DNA of 64,000 nucleotides, from contig DASXZW010000106.1 of the NCBI GenBank assembly GCA_036501665.1, positions 1 to 64,000 of the forward strand. The letters run 5' to 3'. The first letter of the stretch is position 1; each line of letters starts with the position of its first letter. Shown here piece by piece: positions 8,112-15,554 of the stretch. This DNA is from DATAUD01 sp036501665. GTDB taxonomy: Bacteria > Verrucomicrobiota > Verrucomicrobiia > Limisphaerales > Palsa-1400. The position numbers were made by a program, and so were the translations under genes. The notes beneath the pieces were generated by a model. It did not search any database. It worked only from the letters and a program-made list of their open reading frames with translations, and was not told where the DNA came from.

Positions 8112-9679
8112 ATGAGCAACACAACATCGCAAACATGTCCAAAATGCGGCAGCCTTCTATCTGCGCAGGAGACTGCCGGCCTTTGCCCAAATTGCCTCAT
8201 GGCGCTCAACCTCAAATCTGAGACCGCCTTCACCGACGACACAACTCCTGTCCAGGCACCCTTGCCGCCGGAGCAAATCGCGCCGGACTTTCCACAATTG
8301 GAAATACTCGAATGCCTTGGCCGAGGCGGAATGGGCGTTGTTTACAAGGCGCGGCAAAAATCGTTGAATCGTCTTGTCGCCCTTAAACTCCTTGCTCCCG
8401 AACGCGTGGGCGATGCCAAATTTGGAGCCCGTTTCGCGCGCGAGGCCCAGGCCCTCGCCGCGTTGAACCATCCAAATATCGTGACGATTTATGACTTCGG
8501 ACAGACTGGCGGATATTATTTCCTGCTGATGGAATTCGTTGATGGCGTAAACCTCCGCCGTCTTTGCGCGAACGCATGTTCACGCCCGAAGAGGCGCTCA
8601 AAATTGTCCCGCCTCTTTGCGACGCCCTTCAATTTGCGCATGACCGTGGAATTGTCCATCGCGACATCAAGCCGGAAAATCTTCTTCTCGACAAAATGGG
8701 GCGCGTCAAGGTTGCCGATTTCGGAATCGCCAAAATGCTCGGCGACCAAAACGAAAACTCGTCTATTGGCAACGCGTCCATGTCGAACGCCACACAGTCT
8801 GCAATCGGAACGCCCGGTTATATCGCCCCGGAACAATCCACTGACCCGCAACGAGTTGATAGCCGCGCCGACATTTATTCGCTTGGCGTGGTTTTCTACG
8901 AAATGCTCACAGGAAAACTTTCCGACAAACAGATCGAGCCGCCCTCGGCAAAAGTTCATATTGACGTTCGTTTGGACGAAATTGTGCTTCGCGCCCTTCA
9001 AATCAAACCCGAACTTCGCTACCAGCAAGTCAGCGAAGTGAGAATGCTTTTGGAGACAATCACGATAAATCCCGACGCAGCCTCTCGACCGATTTCGCCG
9101 GCGATGAATGCTCTTCGGGGTTTTGAATACCGCTCAAAAGCGCGGCTTTTTGGCCTGCCGCTCGTTTGTATCACGTCTGGACTCGATCCAGTGAAGGGCT
9201 GCCCTCGGATTGCCCGCGGAATTATCGCCATCGGCGGCCACGCGAAAGGAGTCATTTCCTTCGGAGGCCTTGCGACAGGCTTCATCGCAATTGGCGGGAT
9301 CGCAAATGGTGTTTTTGCCTTCGGTGGGGGCGCGATTGGTCTGGTCGCATTCGGAGGTGGCGCAATCGGATTATTGATGGCAGTCGGTGGAGGGTCCATT
9401 GCGCCAATCGCTCTTGGAGGTGGCGCAATTGGCTATATGGCCTTTGGCGGGAGCGCTCTTGGATTTCACGTAATGGACTTCAGCACCAAAGACCCGGTGG
9501 CGGTCGGGTTTTTTCTACCATGGGCTACACTACTTATGTCGAACATAAAATGGATCGGCGCATTGCTGACTCTGGTAAGTTTGGTGTTCGGCCTCGCCGT
9601 TCCGTTCGTAGCAAGCGAACTCAATCATCATCGCCGGAACGAGTCGCCCAAACAGGATAAGGGGTCTGAGAACCCTTGA
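8112..9679 (+). pseudogene. Ser/Thr protein kinase with zinc ribbon and Gly-rich repeats, split by a one-base frameshift
   Basis: The first part (from ATG 8112) has a zinc ribbon (CPKCGS, then CPNC), a P-loop (LGRGGMGVVYKA) and the catalytic Lys (ALKLL), then loses homology after GVNLRRL. The homologous sequence resumes in another frame from the TTG at 8564 with RERMFTPEEA, HRDIKPENLLLD, DFGIAK and the GTPGYIAPEQ activation segment. One missing T in the TTT at 8563-8565 accounts for the break, because restoring it gives NLRRLLRERMF. Either the gene is recently inactivated or the base is a sequencing error. After the kinase comes a run of GG-A-G repeats (about 9220-9470) and a hydrophobic C-terminus, suggesting a membrane or beta-helical sensor part. 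Its last 59 bases overlap the convergent phosphoesterase gene. Confidence 0.85.
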
Positions 9680-12320
9680 CCGCCCGCCACAAAATTCGAT
9701 TGAACACGTCCTCGGGACATTGATCTTCCTTGTCCAACGGCAATCGCGCGGAAACAAGCGCGTCCTTGCGCAGTACCGCATCGCTGATGCGCCGGGGACT
9801 TGGATTCATTTCGTCCAACGCCACTTGATTGGGCACCGGGTCGAATGGCGCAAAGTCCGGTGTGCTGGTAAAACAGTCAAACATCGGCGTTGCGGTGGCA
9901 TCCATCTGGTTCATCGGCGGCAACCCAAGCATCAACTCAATCGTTCGCAATAAACTCGTCGTGTTGTATTGTGTGCCGACCACTGCATGACGTTTTGCGA
10001 AAGGGCTGATCACCATCGCCGTAGTGCGATAACCACTAACATGATCCCAACCATCCTGCGGATCATCTTCAATGGAGAAAATACACGTGTTCGTCCAAAA
10101 CCGGCTGTGGGTGACTGCCTCAACAATTCGCCCGTAAGCCAGGTCATTGTCCGCAACCTGCGCTTCCGGCTTCGGTTCTCCAAATTTGGTTCCGCTGGTG
10201 TGATCATTCGGCAACCAAAGAACCATCAGGTTCGGCATTGTTCCGCTTTTCTCGAATTGGCCCAGCGCCTTGATAAATTGACTCGCGCGATAAACATCGG
10301 GAACCGTCAAGTCGAATCCGATGTAATTCGACATCACGAACGGTCGAAGCGATTCCAGATCCGGCGCACAGGAATAGACAATCGAATTCGAGCGACCGAC
10401 GAAATCGTGGTATGCATCCAGCCATTGATTCTCTTTTTTCTGCGATTCCTTCCAAATATGGTTTCCTGTTGTAAATTCGCCGAAATCAAAAACCGTTTTT
10501 CCATGAGAAATCGCGTCGTCCCAAATGAATCCCGCTGAGGAATAAGCCAGCGCATCACAGCCATTCGGGCTGGAGCCTCCGCCCGGATAACTCCTTGGCC
10601 AGCCGGCATACGAACGCTGGACATAATCATTGGCAAACGCGCTGTCCGACCACTGGTGGCCTTCCGAACTGATGATCCCGCAGCAATACGTGTTGTCCAA
10701 CAACACAAAATCGTTGACAAGCTTGTGCAAGTTCGGCGTCACGCGTTCGCCGAAGATGCACAAATCCGCTTCGCCATTGCCTTGCTTGACGTCGCCAAAC
10801 ACCTGGTCGTAGGTACGGTTTTCTTTGATGATATAAAGCACATGCTGAATGACACTCGGTTCACCGACCCGCTCAGGAACCGGCACTGGCGAGCGATTTT
10901 CCCTTGCCGGCAGCGCCGCTTGCGCAAGCACAGGATACCGCAAATTCGCCAGCGCCGTTTGGGTGAATTTTTCCAATTGCCGCCGTGAGGGCAGGGGTAT
11001 CAATGAAAGGGACCCTCCATACTGCCTGCTGTTGAATCCTTTCGTGCCCCCGTCTGCCTTGCTCTTCGGCACTGCCTCCATCGCCCTCGCGCCAGCGATC
11101 ATGTTGGCAACGTCAACTTGACCACGTCGCGCGTCATACGCTATCGAGCCTGGAAACCAGCCCACTGGAATGAGTCCCAGCAATTTCGATTCGCCGGGTT
11201 TGAATTGGAAAACCGCCACCGCGTTCTGTGATCCGTTGCAAACGAAAAGCTCCTTGCCATGCCGGTCAAAAGCCAGCGCGTTCGGTTGCGCGCCAAAAGG
11301 ATCGCCTGGTTTTTGTCGGACAATAATCGTTTCAACGATTTTATCCGTGTGCGTGTCGATCACGCTCAACGTGTCGTCGCCCGCATTGGCGCATACGACG
11401 TATTTGCCGCTGGGCGTCAGTGCAATGGCGCATGCCCGTTGGCCAGTCAAAACTTCCGTCGTTGCCGAGTCGGAACCGCTCTCCAAATGGATAATTGACA
11501 CCGAACCTTCGTTCGCAATGGAACGCCCATCGACGCGCACAACACCATTGCGCCCAATCGGTCCGGCCAAACTATTGGAATCCGGCCGCCGGCCACCCCA
11601 ATTGCTGACGTAAATTTTCTGGTCCGCCAGCGCCACGCCAAACGGCGCAACTCCCACATCCCAGGTCCGAAAAACTTTGCCAGTAACCGCATCAATCTCC
11701 GCCAGACGATTCGCCACGTTGAGGGCGACGTATATTTTCAGGCCATCCCGCGAAACCGCAATGCCGGTCGGAATATCTTCATTGCGACCCGGCATGTTCG
11801 CGAAGGGGAGGGGAATAGAAAACAGTGGGGACACCTTGTTCTCCGCCCCAACCCCAAAGACCTTGACGTCGCCATTGACGTTCGAGAGATAAATCCGCTT
11901 TCCATCCGGCGAAAATACCAGCCCGGTGAAACTCAGTTTGTCCTTCAGGTTCGCTCCGAGAATTTCCGACGACAGCGCGCTGATCCCGGGCAATTGTTTA
12001 TCCGACGGCATTGGAACGCGTTGAAGAATGTTGCCCGTCGCAGGATCGAGCACGAGCAATTCCGCCTTCAATCCCGAAGTTACGAGCAGCGTGCCATCGG
12101 GGCTTAACGCCAGCGCATTGGGCCTGATTCCCGGCAAATCAACTTGAGTCCCGGCTGGCGTGATAAGCTGATTGAACGGCGTCTCGAATTCATTGCTCGT
12201 CACCCAACCAACCGCCCCCCGCGTCGAACCAAAATTGGCGTTATCATCCGCCCAACATGCTATTCCGCCAGCAACCACACAAGCAATCAAACCAGAATGC
12301 AACAGAACCAGCCGTTTCAT
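9621..12320 (-). CDS. Secreted YncE-like beta-propeller / phosphoesterase (PF04185-type) fusion protein, copy 1
   Basis: About 899 residues from the ATG at 12320. That start is chosen because MKRLVLLHSGLIACVVAGG is a typical signal peptide, whereas the upstream frame to 12419 adds 33 unremarkable residues. The N-terminal half is a seven-bladed YncE-type propeller (repeated ALSPDG, VFSPDGKRIYL, VIDTHTDKIV). The C-terminal half is an alkaline-phosphatase superfamily phosphoesterase: ENRTYDQVFGD, then NTYCC, EGHQWSDSA, LPNDHTSG, IEDDPQDGWDH and YNTTSLLRTIE. It is probably periplasmic or extracellular and hydrolyses an unknown phosphodiester or sulfate-like substrate. A full-length paralog lies at 41358-44063. 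The two share the motif ladder and the C-terminal DDD, so both look intact. Confidence 0.88.
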   Translation of the reverse strand: MKRLVLLHSGLIACVVAGGIACWADDNANFGSTRGAVGWVTSNEFETPFNQLITPAGTQVDLPGIRPNALALSPDGTLLVTSGLKAELLVLDPATGNILQRVPMPSDKQLPGISALSSEILGANLKDKLSFTGLVFSPDGKRIYLSNVNGDVKVFGVGAENKVSPLFSIPLPFANMPGRNEDIPTGIAVSRDGLKIYVALNVANRLAEIDAVTGKVFRTWDVGVAPFGVALADQKIYVSNWGGRRPDSNSLAGPIGRNGVVRVDGRSIANEGSVSIIHLESGSDSATTEVLTGQRACAIALTPSGKYVVCANAGDDTLSVIDTHTDKIVETIIVRQKPGDPFGAQPNALAFDRHGKELFVCNGSQNAVAVFQFKPGESKLLGLIPVGWFPGSIAYDARRGQVDVANMIAGARAMEAVPKSKADGGTKGFNSRQYGGSLSLIPLPSRRQLEKFTQTALANLRYPVLAQAALPARENRSPVPVPERVGEPSVIQHVLYIIKENRTYDQVFGDVKQGNGEADLCIFGERVTPNLHKLVNDFVLLDNTYCCGIISSEGHQWSDSAFANDYVQRSYAGWPRSYPGGGSSPNGCDALAYSSAGFIWDDAISHGKTVFDFGEFTTGNHIWKESQKKENQWLDAYHDFVGRSNSIVYSCAPDLESLRPFVMSNYIGFDLTVPDVYRASQFIKALGQFEKSGTMPNLMVLWLPNDHTSGTKFGEPKPEAQVADNDLAYGRIVEAVTHSRFWTNTCIFSIEDDPQDGWDHVSGYRTTAMVISPFAKRHAVVGTQYNTTSLLRTIELMLGLPPMNQMDATATPMFDCFTSTPDFAPFDPVPNQVALDEMNPSPRRISDAVLRKDALVSARLPLDKEDQCPEDVFNRILWRAVKGSQTPYPVWATRSGDDD

Positions 12321-12808
12321 AACGCCACAATAACTGAATCCACCCCGAAAATCCGTTACAAAATTGTGGCAATCCGGTGAAATGTTTATTTGGCAATCAT
12401 AACGTAAAAAATCCCGCAAAACTAAAGTATAATGGGCAGATGAAACTTACTCACAGGCCGCTGAACAACTTTCCATTCCAATGCCAATGGGAATATGCCA
12501 CAGGTTAGGAATTCGCTAAATAATCTGTAACATTTTTTCAATAAGCCACTTATATGTTAGTCGACTTTGGATTCTCCCGGACGGCGAGTGTCGTTCTGTA
12601 AAGGTTTTCGACAATTTGACGGCAAAAAAAATAGTCGTAAGATTCACGTAGAAAGGCACTTCCGTGTCACTTATGTTTTGTGGAAAAATTCCTGACGCTT
12701 TTTATATTTGATAAGGCGGACGACACAAGGAACGAAAAACCTACTCTCTGTTTGACTCACACATGGAACGTTCGCGCCACAGAAAAGCCGAACATGCTGG
12801 ATTTAGTA
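12321..12808. other. AT-rich spacer upstream of cassette copy 1, no gene seen
   Basis: This 488-base stretch between the phosphoesterase start and the first TTCGCACAATAT motif has no convincing reading frame. A 60-codon frame at 12680-12862 has no protein-like features. It must contain the promoter of the minus-strand phosphoesterase gene at its left end. Base composition shifts here to clearly AT-rich, with several A or T runs, marking the left edge of the unusual 12.4-16.1 kb island. No exact inverted or direct repeat pairing it with the right edge was found by eye. Confidence 0.4.
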
Positions 12809-12853
12809 TTTCGCACAATATATATTGACAGTGTGGTTTTTAGTGGCTTGTTA
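12809..12853 (+). promoter_or_regulatory. TTCGCACAATAT element A with promoter-like TTGACA, upstream of cassette 1
   Basis: TTTCGCACAATATATATTGACA (12809-12830) joins a conserved motif, whose core caatatatattg is a 12-base palindrome, directly to a consensus -35 box TTGACA (12825-12830). A -10 box is less clear: TTGTTA lies at 17-base spacing, with TAATAA a little further on. Three related sites occur nearby (14103, 14200, 15480), each followed by TTGAC. It is probably a regulated promoter or the binding site of an element-encoded protein. It lies about 170 bases before the first gene. Confidence 0.5.
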
Positions 12854-12962
12854 ATAAGTTGACAAGTTGCTGATAGATAGTAAGATAGTGACCAGAAAGT
12901 CGTAAGACCGCACGTTGTTAGCAAATTCCACGGCGTTTGACGTGGTGTAAATCGTAACGGGC

Positions 12963-12996
12963 AGACTGTTTCGGATGGAAGTTCCGAACACAGTCT
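12963..12996 (+). promoter_or_regulatory. Leader stem-loop whose 3' arm touches the start codon of cassette 1 gene 1
   Basis: agactgtttcgga (12963-12975) pairs with tccgaacacagtct (12983-12996) with one bulged base. The loop holds TGGAAGT, containing the only SD-like GGA near the start. The ATG begins at 12997, right after the stem. Cassette 2 has a stem in the same place with a different sequence, so structure rather than sequence is kept. It probably affects translation initiation of the downstream gene. Confidence 0.55.
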
Positions 12997-13449
12997 ATGT
13001 CTTGCGTCAATTGGCACAACGTTTACAAGGCAACCATGCGTCAACTGGAATTCTTCCAGCGGCGTGTGAGACAGGGAATTCAGGTAGAGGACTGCCAAGA
13101 CTTCGCTCGCTTCATTAGAATGTCCGGCATCTGCACACTGATGGAAAATCAGCCGTGTCAAGGTGAAGACGACAACCACACTGCAAGGCTTCGTGAATTG
13201 TTCCCATACGACGGTAAGCAACTGTATTACGAGGCTCGGCAACTCGAAATGGCATGTTGTGAGTATTGGGCCGGTCGGACGCGTGATAGTGAAGGGACGG
13301 CGAAAGGTGCCAGCCTGGGCGATTTAGAGTCCATCGAGCGAAAATTAGATTTGATGGCCGGTCGGCTTGCGCAATTGGAGTCGGTCAAACCGGCTGCCAA
13401 ACGTCGAGTAAAACTAAAAGTAATTGACAAAAAAGGAGTGGCAGCATGA
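12997..13449 (+). CDS. Unrecognised cassette protein A, copy 1
   Basis: 150 residues of no family I recognise. A diverged copy is encoded at 14372-14827. The shared features are a Cys/Trp/His start (MSC--WH-VYK-TMRQ), a basic run RRVRQGIQVED, QDFAR, MSGI, CCEYW and TRDSEGTAKGA, then a heptad-like stretch (DLESIERKLDLMAGRLAQLE) and a basic tail. Between the copies most codon changes are in third positions with the amino acid kept (in RQGIQVED almost every codon differs only there), which shows the protein has been under selection. No catalytic motif is evident. The coiled coil plus basic tail suggests an oligomer that binds nucleic acid, which is inference only. Its ATGA stop-start overlaps protein B. 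Confidence 0.75.
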   Translation: MSCVNWHNVYKATMRQLEFFQRRVRQGIQVEDCQDFARFIRMSGICTLMENQPCQGEDDNHTARLRELFPYDGKQLYYEARQLEMACCEYWAGRTRDSEGTAKGASLGDLESIERKLDLMAGRLAQLESVKPAAKRRVKLKVIDKKGVAA

Positions 13450-13676
13450 AACATGGTATTGACACAGAGATGTTCAATAATGATGAGTGTATTATTATTG
13501 ACAATGAAGGACGGGCTTGGTTTAATAAAGTCGTGGCAAACGGAACGGTTCGGAGTTCCTACATGGGTCAAGTTGACATTGGGAATCTGAAACGTCTTGC
13601 TGAACGGTTGGGGCTTCCCTTACGCGAAACAAGCCCACGACGACGGAATCCCCGACAACACGCATTCGCCTCGTAG
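13446..13676 (+). CDS. Unrecognised cassette protein B, copy 1
   Basis: A 76-residue protein starting in the ATGA overlap (13446-13449) with the preceding gene, so the two are likely translationally coupled. Shared with copy 2 (14824-15030) are an acidic/hydrophobic opening (CIIID-EGRAW), a central SSY-G and a helix ending in GL, followed by a basic Arg-rich tail (SPRRRNPRQ). No known domain was recognised. Copy 1 has about nine extra N-terminal residues before the conserved core, so an internal start is possible but leaves no overlap. The conserved non-coding block begins 11 bases after the stop. Confidence 0.68.
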   Translation: MKHGIDTEMFNNDECIIIDNEGRAWFNKVVANGTVRSSYMGQVDIGNLKRLAERLGLPLRETSPRRRNPRQHAFAS

Positions 13677-13687
13677 CGCAAAACAAA

Positions 13688-13824
13688 AGACCCAAAGCAG
13701 GGTGTAGTTGCCCCATTGGGTCTGGAGGAACCTTTCCTTTCACGACGCTTTGCCGGAAGCCGTCCCCATTTGCGAAAAGCGATGACGTTTTGGTATCGTG
13801 CTGCCGAAGAATAACCCGCGTCGT
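13688..13824 (+). ncRNA. Conserved structured 3' block of cassette 1 (candidate non-coding RNA)
   Basis: It begins with helix P1, agacccaa (13688-13695) pairing with ttgggtct (13716-13723), then a 37-base block (13717-13753) that is 36/37 identical to cassette 2 and contains GGAGGAACCT. A long-range helix, acgacgc (13742-13748) with gcgtcgt (13818-13824), closes an internal region ending in a second conserved string, GTATCGTGCTGCC. No conserved reading frame runs through it. Frames in the two copies differ and stop at different points. The conservation here far exceeds that of the adjacent coding DNA. Confidence 0.6.
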
Positions 13825-13976
13825 CTGACACAAAAGTCCGGTCTTCGCTCGAAAACCTCACCTAAGCAAAACTGTCATACAGAATCACGGAAGACTTAGG
13901 ACAATTTTTCACCATGCTGCAATCCTGCCATAACGGGAAAAACGCACTGACGCCTCAAAAGCGTTGGAATGCGGAC

Positions 13977-14038
13977 GCCCCGGCTAGCGTGTCCCCATGC
14001 GGGGCCGCAGCCGGGGCGGACATATTCTTGATTAAAGG
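13977..14038 (+). other. GC-rich hairpin followed by conserved TATTCTTGATTAAAGG, cassette 1
   Basis: gccccggct (13977-13985) pairs with agccggggc (14009-14017), with an inner cccc-atgc-gggg stem. A few bases later comes TATTCTTGATTAAAGG (14023-14038), present exactly in cassette 2 behind a hairpin of different sequence, and followed in both by AAACATC after two variable bases. It may be the 3' end of the transcript or a strand-exchange or processing site. The lack of a T-run argues against an ordinary terminator. Confidence 0.5.
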
Positions 14039-14102
14039 TTAAACATCACAAATGTCGCGATGATCGTCGAACGTTCGTCGTCGATGATCGTCGGACGGTG
14101 AT

Positions 14103-14119
14103 GTTCGCACAATATTGAC
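14103..14119 (+). promoter_or_regulatory. TTCGCACAATAT element B
   Basis: gttcgcacaatattgac is a shortened version of the motif at 12809, with core palindrome caatattg, and again runs directly into TTGAC. It sits about 97 bases before element C and after the 3' hairpin of cassette 1. Just upstream is a short repetitive stretch of gatgatcgtcg and cgtcgtcgatg strings (about 14059-14097), itself nearly palindromic. Confidence 0.4.
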
Positions 14120-14199
14120 CGTGACAGAAGAAAGTCGGGATTCTGAGGAAACCTGTTGACATTCGAGGGGGTTTTGGAGAAAAGTTATTCACCGGACAG

Positions 14200-14254
14200 T
14201 TTCGCACAATATACAGTTAGACCATTGACATTGAGCGGGATACGTGCTTAAACT
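14200..14254 (+). promoter_or_regulatory. TTCGCACAATAT element C with promoter upstream of cassette 2
   Basis: tttcgcacaatatacag (14200-14216) is followed by TTGACA (14225-14230), an 18-base spacer and TAAACT (14249-14254). This is the most promoter-like of the four copies and lies about 120 bases before the protein A gene of cassette 2. Confidence 0.5.
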
Positions 14255-14333
14255 TACGTGTGGTCGTGAGGCCGGTATGAGAGGTAGTCCTAGGGGAGAG
14301 GTGAGGACGATGCTCGGGGTGCTACAGTGCGTT

Positions 14334-14371
14334 AGACCAATCGCTAAAAACGGGTCGGAAGCGGTTGGTTT
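14334..14371 (+). promoter_or_regulatory. Leader stem-loop touching the start codon of cassette 2 gene 1
   Basis: agaccaatcgct (14334-14345, reading from the a at 14334 with wobble pairs allowed) pairs with agcggttggttt (14360-14371), 10 strong pairs extended by wobble pairs. The loop holds gggtcgga, with the SD-like GGAAG at 14357-14361 at the base of the 3' arm. The ATG begins at 14372. The position matches the leader hairpin of cassette 1 although the stem sequence is unrelated. Confidence 0.5.
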
Positions 14372-14827
14372 ATGTCCTGCACTGATTGGCATCGAGTGTA
14401 TAAAAGCACCATGCGCCAAGTTGAGTCTCAACGGCGGCGTGTGAGGCAAGGCATCCAAGTCGAGGATGCTCAGGATTTTGCCCGGTATCTCTCCATGTCA
14501 GGAATTCTCGATTTGATGGGTGAAAATCAAGAGTTAAACCCGCAACTTCAAAAGCTGTTTCCGTATTCTTCCAACGAGCTAAGGCAAGTCGTAAATCTTC
14601 TTTACAACGAATGTTGCGAATACTGGCGAGGCAAAACTCGTGACAGTGAGGGGACGGCAAAAGGAGCCGACAGGCATGATCTGGAATCAATCAGCCTCAA
14701 ACTCGACAAGCTGGCTGGTGGGTTCGTTCAAGTGCAAACGGCGGTCGCACAACTTCAAAAACCAAGGCCCATTCGCGCCACAAAGCCTCGCCTTCGCGTT
14801 TTGAAGCCAGTCAAGGGAGTTGCGTGA
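14372..14827 (+). CDS. Unrecognised cassette protein A, copy 2
   Basis: 151 residues, paralogous to the protein at 12997-13449. Both begin MSC--WH-VYK-TMRQ and keep RRVRQGIQVED, QDFAR, CCEYW and TRDSEGTAKGA. The middle (NQELNPQLQKLFPYSSNE) and the C-terminal linker diverge. A predicted coiled coil (DLESISLKLDKLAGGFVQVQ) precedes a Lys/Arg/Pro-rich tail ending KGVA, close to the copy-1 tail KGVAA. No catalytic signature or membrane segment is seen. The start is fixed by the shared N-terminus and the abutting leader stem. The stop overlaps the protein B start as GTGA. The function is unknown. Confidence 0.75.
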   Translation: MSCTDWHRVYKSTMRQVESQRRRVRQGIQVEDAQDFARYLSMSGILDLMGENQELNPQLQKLFPYSSNELRQVVNLLYNECCEYWRGKTRDSEGTAKGADRHDLESISLKLDKLAGGFVQVQTAVAQLQKPRPIRATKPRLRVLKPVKGVA

Positions 14828-15030
14828 AGGACTGCTTAATCGTCGATTCAGAGGGCCGGGCGTGGCTGGAAAGCATGGTCAACGGTGTTCGCAAATCGAG
14901 TTACCTGGGGTTCCTCGAAGTTGTCGATTTGGAAACATGGGCAAAAGCTCGCGGTCTCGATTTTAAAAAACAACCTAATCGGCTGCGGAAGCCGATTCAT
15001 TCCGAGCGTGAGCGAATTTCCCGTCCCTGA
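14824..15030 (+). CDS. Unrecognised cassette protein B, copy 2
   Basis: 68 residues beginning with GTG in a GTGA overlap with protein A. The conserved core is CLIVDSEGRAWLES, then SSYLG and a helix ending GLDF, with a basic tail (NRLRKPIHSERERISRP). Compared with copy 1 it lacks the short N-terminal extension, which supports the core as the functional unit. No family was recognised. Its stop is 8 bases before helix P1 of the downstream non-coding block, the same order as cassette 1. Confidence 0.68.
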   Translation: MKDCLIVDSEGRAWLESMVNGVRKSSYLGFLEVVDLETWAKARGLDFKKQPNRLRKPIHSERERISRP

Positions 15031-15038
15031 CAATCAAA

Positions 15039-15177
15039 AGAGCCAGTGCTGGGTGCATGTGCCCCACTGGGTCTGGAGGAACCTATCCTTTCACGACGCT
15101 TTGCGGGTAGAGCTAACTCATTTTCCCTAACCTTGAGTAGTTTGAGTATCGTGCTGCCAAAGAATATGCCGCGTCGT
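15039..15177 (+). ncRNA. Conserved structured 3' block of cassette 2 (candidate non-coding RNA)
   Basis: P1 is agagccagt (15039-15047) with actgggtct (15066-15074), 8 of 9 pairs. Relative to cassette 1 one A-T pair became G-C and an A-A mismatch became T-A, changes that keep or improve pairing. The 37-base block 15068-15104 matches copy 1 at 36 positions. The long-range helix is kept exactly: acgacgc (15093-15099) with gcgtcgt (15171-15177). The internal linker between them differs freely in sequence, as expected for an RNA with fixed helices and variable loops. Confidence 0.6.
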
Positions 15178-15273
15178 CTGAAACAAAAACCCTTCGCGCG
15201 TAAAGACTTACGAATCTTGGTCGCGTATCCTTGCGCTTGTCCATCGTAGGAACGGGGCCTTGAGAGGCGAGGA

Positions 15274-15328
15274 AGGGCCGGGGAAGCGGCGCGTAGCGCC
15301 GCCCCTCGGCCCTATTCTTGATTAAAGG
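15274..15328 (+). other. GC-rich hairpin followed by conserved TATTCTTGATTAAAGG, cassette 2
   Basis: agggccg (15274-15280) pairs with cggccct (15307-15313), ggg with ccc, and gcggcgc (15286-15292) with gcgccgc (15296-15302) around a gta loop, a long stem of unrelated sequence to the cassette 1 hairpin. TATTCTTGATTAAAGG follows at 15313-15328, overlapping the last stem base. The stretch after it (15329-15479) holds alternating purine-pyrimidine runs (cgcgcacacgcacgtatg and similar) and no gene. Confidence 0.5.
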
Positions 15329-15479
15329 CAAAACATCGTGACAGAACCCCCGAAACGACTTCTCCGCGCACACGCACGTATGCACACGCGACGCGCGCGC
15401 GTATCAAAAGGAAATATTATAGTCAATAGATAAACGTTGACTTTAAGTAAGTACTTATTCACCCTTATTCACAGATTGG

Positions 15480-15510
15480 TTTCGCACAATATATATTATA
15501 TGCAATTGAC
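15480..15510 (+). promoter_or_regulatory. TTCGCACAATAT element D with TTGAC, downstream of cassette 2
   Basis: tttcgcacaatatatattat at 15480 is followed by ATGCAATTGACG. It is the fourth copy and has no protein gene behind it. If it is a promoter, its transcript would run through the inverted-repeat element to the terminator at 16021-16062. Confidence 0.42.
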
Positions 15511-15554
15511 GTAGGATGCTGACTGTCAAGTGCCCGCCATGAGTCTTCCGGGTC

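Noticed and set aside
8564..9679. Independent kinase-like gene starting at TTG 8564
   Set aside because: It would lack the ATP-binding lobe. The missing lobe is immediately upstream in another frame, so one frameshifted gene explains both.
13717..13860. Third small gene in each cassette after the GGAGG string
   Set aside because: The only start near GGAGG is TTG, the frames differ between copies and stop at unrelated points, so the conservation is not protein-level.
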